Assembly (NCBI RefSeq): GCF_023091745.1
Contig: NC_068913.1
Span: forward strand, 33,176,501-33,240,500
Direction: 5' to 3'
From: Budorcas taxicolor
Taxonomy: Eukaryota; Chordata; Mammalia; Artiodactyla; Bovidae
Length of the DNA stretch: 64,000 nucleotides
Each line of letters begins with the position of its first letter. Position 1 is the first letter of the stretch. The position numbers were made by a program, and so were the translations under genes. Under the pieces are notes generated by a model. The model searched no databases, had not been told where the DNA came from, and was given only the letters and a program-made list of their open reading frames with translations. Of the stretch, positions 11,102 to 21,881 are shown one piece after another.

Positions 11102-11222
11102 TGGAGAAGGAAATGGCAACCCACTCCAGTATTTCTGCTAGGAGAATCTCATGGACAGAGGAGCCTGGAGGTCCATAGGGTAGCTAAGAGTTGGACACAA
11201 CTGAGTGAACAACAGCAGCAAG
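11102..11222 (+). mobile_element. BovA-type SINE with CAG tail
   Basis: Sense copy lacking a tRNA head: it starts 'ttggagaaggaaatggcaac' and ends in 'aacagcagcaagaaaaa'. It lies 32 bases beyond the BovB tail. Confidence 0.88.
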
Positions 11223-11573
11223 AAAAATCAGAGTAATATGACCCACCCATAGGGTTTTTGTGATAACTGAGATAAATAAAATTCTTACAAACAACTTTTT
11301 TTAAAAACCTGCTTTTCATACTTTGACTGACAATTTTCAACCTATCTTAAGGTTCTGCTCAGGTATTTCTTGACTGCCCTTGCTGTTGGGGACTTTTCAC
11401 AAAGGGATGCTATGATGATAGCACTTGTAGCCAGTGAGGTAATATATCCCAGTTCACCCAAACAGTTGCAGTTCATGCTTGGTGTCCCGTGTAGTTTGAG
11501 GCATTTGTGTTAGATGCTTATTTTTCTGTAAACTACTGTTGGTGATGACCGCATTAAAACATGTTGGGGAGGA
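11223..11573. other. No recognised feature
   Basis: Unique-looking sequence without sizeable frames. Confidence 0.5.
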
Positions 11574-11758
11574 CGCGTCTCTAGTGGCACTAGCAGTGAA
11601 CAATCCTGCCGATTTCAGGAGATGCAAGAGACAAGTGGGTTTGATCTCTGGGTTGGGAAGATCCCCTGGAAGAGGGCATGGGTTGCCTGGGATATACTCT
11701 GGCAGCTACAGTCCATGGAGTTGCAAAGACTCAGAGACATGACTGAGTGACTGAGCAC
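11574..11758 (+). mobile_element. Bov-tA SINE, diverged
   Basis: Sense tRNA-head SINE: decayed 'tctctagtggcac' head near 11578, 'gggtttgatctctgggttgg' box-B-like segment (11637-11656), body to 'gactgagtgactgagcac'. More diverged and shorter in the body than most SINEs here. Confidence 0.85.
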
Positions 11759-12481
11759 AGAGGCACGTGTTGGGGAGAGGGAGTTTGGTGGGTGTCCACT
11801 TTGTCTTTCCAACTTCCTGCAAGGATGTAAGGTCCACAGGCAGTAAATAGGGTTCTTACTCTAATACATGCTGAGATCTGAAAGAGGATCAGCCATAAAC
11901 TGTCTCTTTTCCTGAGCTTTCCTAGATGAAAACAGGAACAGGTGAAAACTAACATCTCCTTTTCAAGGACAGCACACAGGGCACTTGCTGCTGATAAAAT
12001 GAAGCATGTATATGACTCTTCCTGGTCTTGGAAAGCTGGGGGTGAACTGTTGGGCACCACAGCTCCTGCCGGCCATCTGGTGCACCCACCAGGTGTGTGC
12101 TGGCCAGTGCAGGGGCCTGAAAGACGCACAAAGCCACCAGGCCTTCAGTCGGTGCAGTCTTGGGCGAATAAGAGAAATTAAATATGTTAGGCTCTCGTGA
12201 GAAACACACAGGAAATAGAGACTGAGCAGCGCTACAGCAAAGAGGACAACAAGTAATCTGAACATTCTTGCTGTGGAGGGATTTTCCTTTAAATATGGAT
12301 AAAATTACAACTATTTATTGTACTATTTGGTAACACTTCACAAAATTTGGCAATAAATGTTTTCAGCAGCAAGTCAACAAAAAATGTGCATGTTAAATTT
12401 AAGTACTGAATTTTCATGTATCAAGAGAACCGATGAATATGCAACTTGTACAATATCATTGATAATATTTACTACCCACCA
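11759..12481. other. No recognised feature
   Basis: Contains several overlapping chance frames (up to 132 codons on the minus strand, 11731-12129) with no recognisable domain. The region between 12200 and 12480 is AT-rich. Confidence 0.45.
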
Positions 12482-13538
12482 CCACAATAAACTGTGGAAA
12501 ATTCTGAAAGAGATGGGAATAGACCACCTGACCTGCCTCTTGAGAAACCTATATGCAGGTCAGGAAGCAACAGTTAGAACTGGACATGGAACAACAGACT
12601 GGTTCCAAATAGGAAAAGGAGTACATCAAGGCTGTATATTGTCACCCTGCTTATTTAACTTATATGCAGAGTACATCATGAGAAACGCTGGGCTGGAAGA
12701 AGAACAAGCTGGAATCAAGATTGCTGGGAAAAATATCAATAACCTCAGATATGCAGATGACACCACCCTTATGGCAGAAAGTGAAGAGGAACTAAAAAGC
12801 TTCTTGATGAAAGTGAAAGGGGAGAGTGAAAAAGTTGGCTTAAAGCTCAACATTCAGAAAACAAAGATCATGGCACCTGGTCCCATCGCTTCATGGGAAA
12901 TAGATGGGGAAACAGTGGAAACAGTGTCAGACTTTATTTTCTTGGGCTCCAAAATCACTGCAGATGGTGACTGCAGCCAGGAAATTAAAAGACGCTTCCT
13001 CCTTGGAAGGAAAATTATGACCAACCTAGATAGCGTACTCAAAAGCAGAGACATTACTCTGCCAACAAAGATCCATCTAGTCAAGGCTATGGTTTTTCCA
13101 GTGGTCATATATGGATGTGAGAGTTGGACTGTGAAGAAAGCTGAGCGTCGAAGAATTGATGCTTTTGAACTTTGGTGTTGGAGAAGACTCTTGAGAGTCC
13201 CTTGGACTGCAAGGAGATCCAACCAGTCCATCCTAACGGAGATCAGTCCCGGGTGTTCATTGGAAGGACTGATGCTGAGGCTGAAACTCCAATACTTTGG
13301 CCACCTCGTGTGAAGAGTTGAGTCATTGGAAAAGACCCTGATGCTGGGAGGGATTGGGGGCAGGAGGAGAAGGGGACAACAGAGGATGAGATGGCTGGAT
13401 GGCATCACTGACTTGATGGACGTGAGTTTGAGTGAACTCCGGGAGTTGGTGATGGACAAGGAGGCCTGGTGTGCTGTGATTCATGGGGTCACAAAGAGTC
13501 AGACACAACTGAGCGACTGAACTGGACTGAACTGAACC
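12482..13538 (+). mobile_element. BovB LINE 3' half
   Basis: A 5'-truncated BovB copy starting at 'cacaataaactgtgg' inside the RT and ending in the tail at 13538. YADD is intact (12750-12761). The RT frame is open from the junction to a stop at 13311-13313, where the family's CGA codon is TGA, a typical CpG-decay nonsense change. Frame continues after it to 13520. Small differences from the 8237 copy, such as the undisturbed segment at 12810-12895, show it is a separate insertion and not a duplication of that copy. Confidence 0.93.
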
Positions 13539-14640
13539 AGATCCCAGGAACATCATGTACCACACAAAAACCAAATACAAGTCTACTGAAGAAGTTCCAG
13601 CCTCTACTTCAAAAGTTAGAACTATTTTAGGAAGGCTGTGCTCCCAAACAATAATTTCACAAGAGCAGCTGCAGAAAGTGTGTTTACCAGTGAATCATGA
13701 CTTTTCATTTAGATCAAACTACTCTTCTCAATTAACTTTGCCCATTTTTATTCCAAGTCTGTACAACCAAAAAGTGAACCAATAGCTGTGTGTGTGTTGG
13801 TGACATTAGTAAAAGAATTGCCAAACTGTTGCACAAAACCCTTTTCATATTAGAGTCTTCAGATACTTCAAATAGAAAATCAGTGAATTCCAACTCTGGT
13901 GTGATTTTTTTACCCCCATACAGTTCATGAAATAAAAGTAAAACTGTCTGCAGTTTATTTTCAGGTAAAACAGCTGACGTTGTTTTACTGTTATAAATTC
14001 AGTTCAAAAGTTTGACTGAAGATAAGATGTGTTTTATAGTAATAATAAGAATACAAACTTAAGGAAAGCTTAGGTTGTTGGAAAAATAATGTTCTCAACA
14101 AATTAAGAAAGCTGCAGAGTAGAATGTACTTGGAAAACTGTAGTCAAGCACAATTCATGATTGTCTCCAAAGAACTGTGACATTCCACCAAAGGAAATAG
14201 AAACTGTGGTTGTCAAAAATTACAAATGTTTTTATACATAAACAAAGTAACCAAAGTACAAAATTCTTCTGATAGAGCTTATATTAAGCATCCAGTCAAT
14301 CCTCTCAAAACAAAGCCCTTGCATCAACAATAACAATAAAAACTTCAGCTTGGCAGTGTACATTTTCTCACTTTCTCTGTTGCCCATCAGCAAGCTGATT
14401 TTAGAAATGTTTGAGCCTTTGAATGACTATTTTGTAAATCAACCTATGTGCCCTAGAAAACCAGAGAATTATTTTGGAATAGTTCATTAAATGCTGGTTG
14501 CATTTTAATGAAAATCAATTGGAATATTTTAATAAATTATTCAATAAATGTTGCACAATAAAATTCAGGTTGTAAAGCTCTTTATGAATTATAATTATCT
14601 AAAACAAGCTTACCCAGGGACACATTGAAACTGTCTCTAC
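13539..14640. other. AT-rich stretch without recognised features
   Basis: Some segments could be decayed transposase (see 14975-15092) but no convincing frame runs through. Confidence 0.4.
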
Positions 14641-14974
14641 CAAAGCAAGGAAAGAAATGAAGAAATTAAAGTGTGGAGCTCAGAGGTATATAATACCTTG
14701 ACTTGTAGGGAAGATCTTTTGATGAAGCTCTTATTTTTAATTGGATCAATTTATATTGTTTATTGAAGTGGAATATAATTGAAAAGGCCTGCAATTTTAC
14801 AACATCTAACTTTAATGAAATATTCAAAAGCATCATAAATAGTAAGAAATTATTTGACAACTTGCGCCTGGTAAAAGTATTCATTGAATAAAGGTGCTCT
14901 GAATGGGGGAAGTTATTTTGGCTGAAATATTAACACAGTCCAATTTGAAAACATTAGAATCAATCAAACATTAG

Positions 14975-15092
14975 AACCTCTGTTTAGCTGCATTAGCTCT
15001 GAGTTTACTAAATAATTCAGCAACTCCAGAGAGAGTATTTTCTCAATTAAAAATACTTGGGTTCACAGAGAAAGGTCAGTTTCAAGTTTACT
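14975..15092 (+). pseudogene. Possible hAT transposase C-terminal relic
   Basis: One plus-strand frame after a TAG at 14972 reads LCLAALALSLLNNSATPERV and continues FSQLK, ending at TAA 15091-15093. The 'ATPERVFSQLK' stretch (15020-15052) resembles the C-terminal dimerisation motif of hAT-superfamily transposases and proteins domesticated from them, in which a Ser/Ala-rich segment precedes ERxFSxLK. Upstream frames to 14640 are broken. It could also be chance in AT-rich DNA. I cannot assign a family. Confidence 0.35.
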
Positions 15093-15265
15093 AATCATGT
15101 AATGCAACTGAAAACGATACAATGGTCAATTTTAGTTTAAAAATTAAAAATAAAAAGACTGAAATAAACATATTCTTCAAAAGTGTCAGGAACTTACCCC
15201 AATGCAAACAAATATGACTGAAAGTTGATTAAAGTTGTGAATGTGTATTTATAGACAATAATGTA
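15093..15265. other. Short AT-rich unassigned stretch
   Basis: Nothing recognised between the possible hAT relic and the SINE/Tigger1 junction. Confidence 0.4.
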
Positions 15266-15281
15266 CAGTATTACAGGCATA

Positions 15282-15398
15282 GGGACTTCCCTGGTGGTTC
15301 AGTGGCAGGGCTCAATTCCTGGTCAGGGAACAAGATTCCTCATGCCACAACTACGATCAGGTGCAGCCAAATAAATAGATAAAAATATTTAGAAAACC
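15282..15398 (+). mobile_element. CHR-type tRNA SINE inside the Tigger1 terminal repeat
   Basis: A short sense SINE: 'gggacttccctggtggttca' head, then 'gtgcagccaaataaatagat' tail. It is flanked by a 16-base target-site duplication, 'cagtattacaggcata' at 15266-15281 and the same with one change at 15399-15414. The duplicated target contains the first eight bases of Tigger1 and its TA flank. Confidence 0.9.
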
Positions 15399-16939
15399 CA
15401 GTATTATAGGCATAACTCAGAAATATTGCAGGTTTGGTTTCTGACCACCTCAACAAAGTGTATATCACAGGAAAGCGAGTCATACTAATTTTTTGGTTTC
15501 CCAGTGCATGTAAAAGTATGTTTACACTCTACTGTATCTATTAAGTGGGTAAGAGCAATGTATCTACAAAATAACATACATACCTTAATTCAAAAAGACT
15601 TTATTTCTTAAAAAAAAGAAAAATGCTATCACCTAAACCTTCAGCAAGTAATAATCTTTTTGCTGGTGGACGGTCTTGCCTCAGTGTTGATGGCTGCTGA
15701 CTGATCAGAGTGATGGTTGGTGGAGGCTGGGGTCGCTGTGGTAATTTCTTCTTTTATTTTGTTTTGTTGTTGTTGCTTTTTTTGACAATTTCTTAAAATA
15801 AGAGAACAATGAAGTTTGCAGCATCAACTGACTCTTCCTTTCATGAATGTTTTCTCTGTAGCGTGCAATGCTGTTTGACAGGATCTACCCACAGTAGGAC
15901 TCCTTTCAAAACTGGAGTCAGTCCTCTCAAACTGCCACTGCTTTAATAACTGAGTTTACCTAATATTCTAAATCCTCTGTTGTCGTTTCAACAAAGCATC
16001 TTCATTAGGAGGGGTTTACATCTCAAGAAATCACTTCAACCTTTTCCATGAATCACAAATGTTCATGAATGGCATCTAGGATGGTAAATCCTTTCTAGGA
16101 AGTTTTCCCTATTTTTTTGCCCAGATCCATCAGAGCCATTGCTATCTATGGCAGCTACAGCATTGTGAAATGTGTTTTTTAAGTAATAAGACGTGAAAGT
16201 TGAAATTACTCCTTGGGCCATGGGCTGCAGAATCAGTATCTTGTTTTAACAGGCATGAAATCATTAATCTCATGTACATTGCCGTCAGGGCTCTTGGGTG
16301 ACCAGTGTGTTGTCACTAAGCAGTATTATTTTGAAAGGAATGTTGTTTCCTGAATGGTAGGTCTCAAGAGTGTCCTTAAAATATTCAGTAAACCATGTTG
16401 TAAACAGATGTGCTGTTATCCCGACTTTGTTGTTCCACTTACAGAACACAGGCAGAATAGAGGAACCCTAATTTGTGAGGGCCCTGGGATCTTCAGAATG
16501 GTGACTGGGCACTGGCTTCCAACCTGAGCTCTCCAGCTGCATTAACCCGTAACAGACAAGTCCTGCTGCCCTTTGAAGCTTTGGAGCCAGGCATTGACTT
16601 TTCTCAAGCTATGAAAGACTTACTGGGTTACCTTCTTCCAAAATAAGGCTGCTTTGTCTACACTGAAAATCTGTTGTTGAGAGTGGCCGCCCTCATTAAC
16701 AATCTTAATGAGATCTGGATAATGTGCTGCAGCTCTTACATCCACACTTGCTGCTTCACCTTGCCCTCTGATCTTATGAAGATGGCCTCTTTCCTCAAAC
16801 CTCATGAACCAACCCTCCGCTAGCTTCCAGCTTTTCTTCTGCAGCTTCCTCACCTCTCTCAGCCTTCAAAGAAGTGATGAGCCTTGTTCTAGATGAGTCT
16901 TTGGTTTAAGGGAATGTTGTGGCCGGTAGGACCTTCTGT

Positions 16940-17150
16940 TGTTGTTTAGTTACTAAGTCGTGTCCGACTCTTTGTGACCCTATGGACTGTCACCCGCCAG
17001 GCTCCTCCGTCCATGGGATTTCTCAGGCAAGAATACTGGAGTGGGTTGCCATTTCCTCCTCCAGGGGATCTGCTCATCCCAGGGATCGGATCTGCATCTC
17101 CTGCATTGGCAGGCCGGCTCTTTACCACTGAGCCCCCAGGGAAGCCCCAT
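16940..17150 (-). mobile_element. Bov-tA SINE within Tigger1
   Basis: Antisense SINE with body first and tRNA head ('gagcccccagggaagcccc') last. A 10-base target duplication, gaccttctgt at 16930-16939 and gatcttctgt at 17151-17160, matches Tigger1 sequence and proves insertion into the transposon. Confidence 0.92.
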
Positions 17151-17368
17151 GATCTTCTGTCTAGACCACTAAAACTTTCTCCATGTCAGCAATAATGCTG
17201 TTTCACTTTCTTGTCATTTACGTGTTCACTGGAGCAGCACTTTTAGTTTCCTTCAAAAACTTTTCCTCTGTATTCACTATTTGGCTAACTGGTACAAGAG
17301 GCCTGGTTTTCAGCCTATCTTGGCTTTCAACACACCTTCCTCATTAGGTATAATCACTTCTAGGTTTT

Positions 17369-17455
17369 CTGGACACACTATGCCACTTGTGGGATAATAG
17401 TTCCCCAACCAGGGATCAAACCGGTGCTCTTGGTAGTGAAAGCCAGGGAATTCCC
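17369..17455 (-). mobile_element. CHR-type SINE head fragment within Tigger1
   Basis: Antisense tRNA-like head ('ccaaccagggatcaaaccgg', 17405-17424) and little else. Diverged flanking duplication: tcacttctaggtttt (17354-17368) and tcatttccaactttt (17456-17470), both Tigger1-derived. The greater divergence of this duplication suggests an older insertion than the SINE at 16940. Confidence 0.8.
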
Positions 17456-17952
17456 TCATTTCCAACTTTTGATTTAGAGTGAGAGACATGTGACTCTTTC
17501 TTTCACTTGAACACCTAGAGGTCATTGTTGGGTTTTTAACTGGCTTAATTTCAAAATTGCTGTGTCTCAGGGAATAGGGAGGCTGAAAGAGTGGGAGAGA
17601 GAAGGGGAAATGGCTGGTCAGTGAAGCGGTCAGAAAACACACAGTATCTATTGGGTTCATGGTCTTACATGGGCGAGGTCCATGGAATTACAATAATAGC
17701 ATCAAAGATCACTGATCACAGATCATCATAACAAATATAATAAAAATGAAAAGGTTTAAAATACTTCCAGAGTTACCAAAATGTAACACAGAGACACAAC
17801 GTGAGCAAATGCTGTTGGAAAAATGGTGCTGAACAGACTTGCTTGCCACAGGGTTGCCACAAAACTTCATTTTGTGTGGGGAAAAAAAAAGAAAAGGCAG
17901 TATCTGGGAAGCACAATAAAGCACAACAAAGCCATAAAACAAGGTATGCCTG

Positions 17953-18325
17953 CATTGTATTTTGCTTCTATTTTCTTAACCTGTATAAAATTATTTATTT
18001 AAAAATTTTGGTTTGCACACATGAGCAACGTTTTATCTTTTAAAAAGAATTCTATTCATATAATCACTTTTGAACAGCACTATTTAGTGTTGAGCACTAT
18101 GTTGAAACTAATTTTCTAGTCTATAAATAATTTCAAAAACAATACAGTTTTCATTGTTCCAGTAGCCCCCTAACGCAAAAGCATCAGAGACTGGGTAAGT
18201 TCTAAGATTCCCAGCCAGAGCTCACACCAGCCTTCATCCTGTCTGTGCCCAGCTCCTTCTGCCTCCACTCACACTGCCTTTAGAGCAGGGATTTGATGTT
18301 ACGGATCCAGAACCCTTTTAATTCC
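17953..18325. other. No recognised feature
   Basis: AT-rich flank of Tigger1 followed by unique-looking sequence. Confidence 0.5.
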
Positions 18326-18450
18326 CTTACCATGTGCCAGGTACAGACTGTTTAACTCTTTTAGTCCTCACGAACCTCTGAGATGGATGTTCTAACTACG
18401 CTCCTTTACAGATGAGGAAACTGAGGTGGGGAGAGGTGATACTGAATTGA
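18326..18450 (-). repeat. MIR SINE relic
   Basis: Antisense MIR: 'accatgtgccaggtaca', 'agtcctcacgaacctctgag', and 'acagatgaggaaactgaggt' (18409-18428) appear in family order. Confidence 0.82.
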
Positions 18451-19759
18451 CTATGCTCCCAGGCAGTGGCTGGGCTGGGCTGAGTGCAGGCAAGCTGCCT
18501 GCAGAGCCCATGGCCTTAACTGCGAACTCATGTGACTCTCTCTCAACAACCGTCTGCAGATGAACGAATGAATGAAGAAAGGAAAGGAAAAAGACTATGG
18601 CAGCCACTCTAAGTATGATGGGTAAAAAGACTGCAAAGAGAGGAAGTACCTAACACACCACTTCATATTCACAACACAGTTGAAAGGTTTGGAGTTAGAA
18701 CCAGCACTTTTCAAGGGAAAGCAATCTACCTTAAATAAACAGGATTGTTTCCTTAGTGCACCAATGGCCAGGATGCAAGGACTCAACAGAACAAACGGGC
18801 TTTTCCCCCTGCTGATAACAAAGAGCTCCTCATTTTGGTTGTTTACTCAGACCCTGAGAACCAGACACTCTGCCTAAAACAAGGATGTTGTCTGGCCTGT
18901 GCTGATGGGCTCTGGATGTCTGATCCAGCCCCACCAGGCTCCGGCCTGGCCTGCCGCAGGTGCCTACAGGTCAGGAGTAGAGCTTTGAAGAGCTCTTTCT
19001 CAAGCGGTGGGACTGGAGGTGGTGGATGGCGTGTCAGAGGCATCAGGAGGACAGCGAAGAGTGAAGCGGAAGAGAGTGCTGGGTTTTCAGTGCAGAACCT
19101 GACAGTGCCCGTGACAGAGTTGGAAGCTTAGAGAGAATATTGTCCTGAAAACGAATACACTCCAGAGGGGCTTGAGCTTGTTGAGTCTGAGTCATTGGAA
19201 ACCAGCTAGAGAGAGACTGTGACAATGCTGAGGGAGGACCACTGTGTCCTAGGCCACCAGGCCTCCCAAGGTGGAGACCTCAGAGGTGATGGAGAGAAAG
19301 AAGGTGCAGAGGCGATGGAGACACGGATGGCCCTGACGGAAGAAACATGGGATGAGAGGACACGGCCTGGAGAAGGAAAAGCCATCAGCATCATCACACC
19401 CAGATCATCGCTGCACCCTTCTCCTGACTTCATGGAGGTGCAGCACCCAGAGCCTGCTTCAGGGAAGGCCTTGCAGTCGGCCGACCTGCCTCCAGCCAGG
19501 GGAGCCACTGGGCCTCACACCCCTGCCTACCACTCCCTTTCCTCTGGCAGAGTGCTCTTCCCCACCCCACCCTGCTGCCTCCGGTTTTATTTCTCACAGG
19601 TGCCCCCCTCCCATAAACCTGCACTTTTAATTCCAGTGGCTGCTTCTTGCTCTTGCAACTGTCACACGTGCCAAACGTCTGAAGGTGGCATTCCTTTTTT
19701 AAGTCCCAGAGAAGATGCTAGTGTCGTGCTCTTTTTCCCTTAATGGATGGCTATTAAGT
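18451..19759. other. Low-repeat GC-rich stretch, no gene recognised
   Basis: The longest frame (19219-19743, plus strand, 174 codons) is Pro/Ser-rich at its end and has no recognisable domain. I treat it as chance in GC-rich DNA. Confidence 0.45.
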
Positions 19760-19850
19760 GGATGGGCATTAATTAAGCACCCATCATATGCTAGGAGCTG
19801 TGCTGAATCCCAGGGGTATAGCAATCAACAAGGAAGACAATCTTATTTAG
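19760..19850 (+). repeat. L2 LINE relic
   Basis: 'aagcacccatcatatgctag' (19776-19795), 'gagctgtgctgaatcccagg' (19795-19814) and 'aatcaacaaggaagac' follow the L2 order of catatgccaggcactgtgct, ctgggg and aacaagacag. Confidence 0.6.
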
Positions 19851-20589
19851 GTGACTCGGAAAATGGAAAAGCCATGAGGAATCCACAACGGAGAAGCTCT
19901 TACTGAAACTTACAGCCTTATCTGCCACCTGATGAAACGCATACAAAGCGGTCATCCCACCAGACTGAAGAGCTCTTCAGTCCCATGCAGTATTCCTTCA
20001 GCTGCAGCCATGCCCCTTCCACACTGCGCACGTTCGGTCCCCACCACCAGCACCCAGTGAGGAAGAGCAACTGCACACCCCAGAGGACAACAGGAAAGCA
20101 TCCCGACCTCCATGGTGGTCTGGGGAGGGCAGGGGGGAGGCATTTGCCAGCTACCTCTTCTGCTTTCAGCTCCCTCTCCCTGCCCCACCCGCTGCAGCCA
20201 AGAGTCCGGCAAAACACTTCCAATGACATGAGCCAGCATGAATCTGATTCACACAGAGTGCCCCCCAAATCACCCTAGTTGACTCACCTCACCTCAGAGA
20301 GGGAGCTGACCAGGAGCCAGCGTCCCAGTGGAAAGTGGGAGGGTGTGTGGGCACCTGCAGGAATGGGATAAGGGAGGTCTCCAGGAGCCCTGGGCTGGCC
20401 CAAGCGGCTGTGCCTAGAACAGGCTCCCAGGGGGACACCGAGCCCCACCTCTCTGTCTGCGGGATGCTAGGAAGCGCCTGCAGCAAGAAGAGTTCCTGGG
20501 GGAGACCAGCCTCTGAGCCTCAGAGGGCCAGGCTCCTGGCGAGGGAGCTGGAATGCCAACTCTGCCATCCTCATCCATGACAAACAGCA
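19851..20589. other. No recognised feature
   Basis: GC-rich, with chance frames up to 116 codons on the minus strand (19918-20268). Nothing identifiable. Confidence 0.45.
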
Positions 20590-20755
20590 AGCCCTCTGGC
20601 TTCACTAGACCTCAGTCTCCTCTGCCCTAAAGGAGGGAGTGTAGCTGCATCTGCCTCCTTGAGCGACTGGGAGGATTAAATGGATCCCGTCCAGAAAGCG
20701 CTCAGCGCTGTGCAGACAACTGGAAAGTTCAAACTAACAGGTGGTCATTATCATT
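20590..20755 (+). repeat. MIR SINE relic
   Basis: Sense MIR 3' part: 'ctagacctcagtctcctctg', 'gaggattaaatgg' (20671-20683), 'gcgctcagcgctgtgcagac' and the terminal 'ggtcattatcatt'. Confidence 0.75.
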
Positions 20756-21551
20756 CCCATGTCCGGCTCCAGCCCTTACACTGACTTCAACTGCCTCTGC
20801 CTCTGTCATTCCACTCTGACCCACTTCCTCTTAAAAAAGGAAAACTAAAGTATAAATTGTCTTCTGCAGGGTTCCTGAAATTACACCCATCATAAGGCTT
20901 CCAGGTCTCCTGTTTGTAGAGATAGGATGCTAGTCAAGCTCAGGGAGAAAACGGCCCACGAGTCCCTGATTTGGCTACAGAGGGACCCCTGCTCGGTCCA
21001 CGCACAGTGACCCCAGGCAGAACAATAGGACAGCTTGTGTCTCCTGCAGGAATTCCACCTGTGGCTCCGAGTAATAGGTTTTGATCTCCGGCTCGCTGCC
21101 AGTTAGGAAGTGAAACCCCTTCTGGAACACTTGCTGTTTTGTTGGCTTTCCCCGGGAGAGCTAACAATTTCACCTAGAAGCTGTGTGCTGAGAAGCTGTG
21201 TGCAGAACACAGCCCCATAAACACTGACAAGGTGTTTCAAGGGCTCCCTAATCCTCTTCTGCACAAGTGGGGACAGCGGCCCCACCTCCGAAACCCCAAA
21301 GTCATCTGAGTAAGCGGGGCTGTCCACCTGGACCAAGGTAACCACCTTGACCTCTGTGTTACCTCCACCTTTTGCAACTCAAAGGCCTACCTAAACCAAG
21401 GATGTGAGAGAAAAAGGGAAATTGTTTCTGCTGACAGTTTGCATTAAGAATCTGGACGAGGACGCTGGTTTCCAGGTGAGAACCTCTGGGCAGGGCTGGG
21501 CATTAGAAGCGGGGGCTGAGGGGGCTTCATGGACCTGCCTGCCCTGATTAT
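20756..21551. other. No recognised feature
   Basis: Unique-looking sequence with a small direct duplication (agaagctgtgtgc twice, about 21177-21204). Minus-strand frames of 77-103 codons show no domain. Confidence 0.45.
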
Positions 21552-21555
21552 TGGC

Positions 21556-21705
21556 AACAATGATTGTAAGCCAGTTCTGCAGATGGTGGCGGGGCCTCCT
21601 CGTGGTGGGCCTCTCTTGGGCAAATGGCTTCTTTTGGAGCCAGGGAAGAACAATGGGAAATCTTTTCCCATGCCCTTCATTTCTCCCTGTTGGAGATCCC
21701 ATTGT
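21556..21705. promoter_or_regulatory. Three SOX-like motifs upstream of a TATA box
   Basis: Matches to the SOX-type consensus WWCAAWG occur at 21556-21562 (aacaatg), 21649-21656 (aacaatgg) and, on the minus strand, 21698-21705 (cccattgt). They lie 150-300 bases upstream of the TATA box at 21852. Such short motifs are common by chance, so this is only suggestive. Confidence 0.25.
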
Positions 21706-21851
21706 GTCTGTAACTTCAGGTGTCCGGGGACTAATGTCTGCAACTCTTCAGGGAGGCCAGCTGGGCCCCCTCCACCTAGCCTGCTGACCTTCCCCTGTCT
21801 CGTCAGCAGCAAGCTGGGGTCCTGGGGCAGGAACCAGCCGGCAGAGAAGGC

Positions 21852-21859
21852 TATAAATA
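21852..21859 (+). promoter_or_regulatory. Candidate TATA box
   Basis: TATAAATA sits in a GC-rich context (preceded by gaaggc, followed by ctcttcttggcggcc), the usual look of a vertebrate TATA promoter. A start site would be expected near 21880-21885. No downstream gene is recognised. The next possible splice donor is at 22124. Confidence 0.4.
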
Positions 21860-21881
21860 CTCTTCTTGGCGGCCAGCTTCC

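Larger units (their letters stand above)
15640..17525 (-). pseudogene. Tigger1 transposase, decayed
   Basis: Minus-strand relic of a pogo-like transposase that would bind the terminal repeats and cut and paste the element. The start codon region lies at 17523-17525, just upstream of a Ser/Lys-rich N-terminus. The CENP-B-like DNA-binding section shows in the 77-codon open piece at 16620-16853, which includes GWFMRFEER and QQIFSVDKAALFW. In the latter a Lys stands where the family has Glu. Stops, frameshifts, the deletion near 16045 and SINE insertions destroy it. Confidence 0.88.
15274..17952 (-). mobile_element. Tigger1 DNA transposon, nearly complete
   Basis: Antisense pogo/Tigger-type element of the Tc1/mariner superfamily. 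Both terminal inverted repeats are present: CAGGCATA at 15274-15281, split from the rest by a SINE, and 'aaggtatgcctg' at 17941-17952. Homology is continuous in family order, except for an internal loss of roughly 280 bases near 16045. The left flank keeps the TA target dinucleotide (15272-15273); the right flank is CA. Three SINEs inserted later at 15282-15398, 16940-17150 and 17369-17455. Tigger1 is far older than the ruminant SINEs, which fits this order. Confidence 0.93.

Noticed and set aside
19219..19743. 174-codon frame
   Set aside because: No recognisable domain, Pro/Ser-rich, overlapped by other frames on both strands, no promoter or splice evidence.
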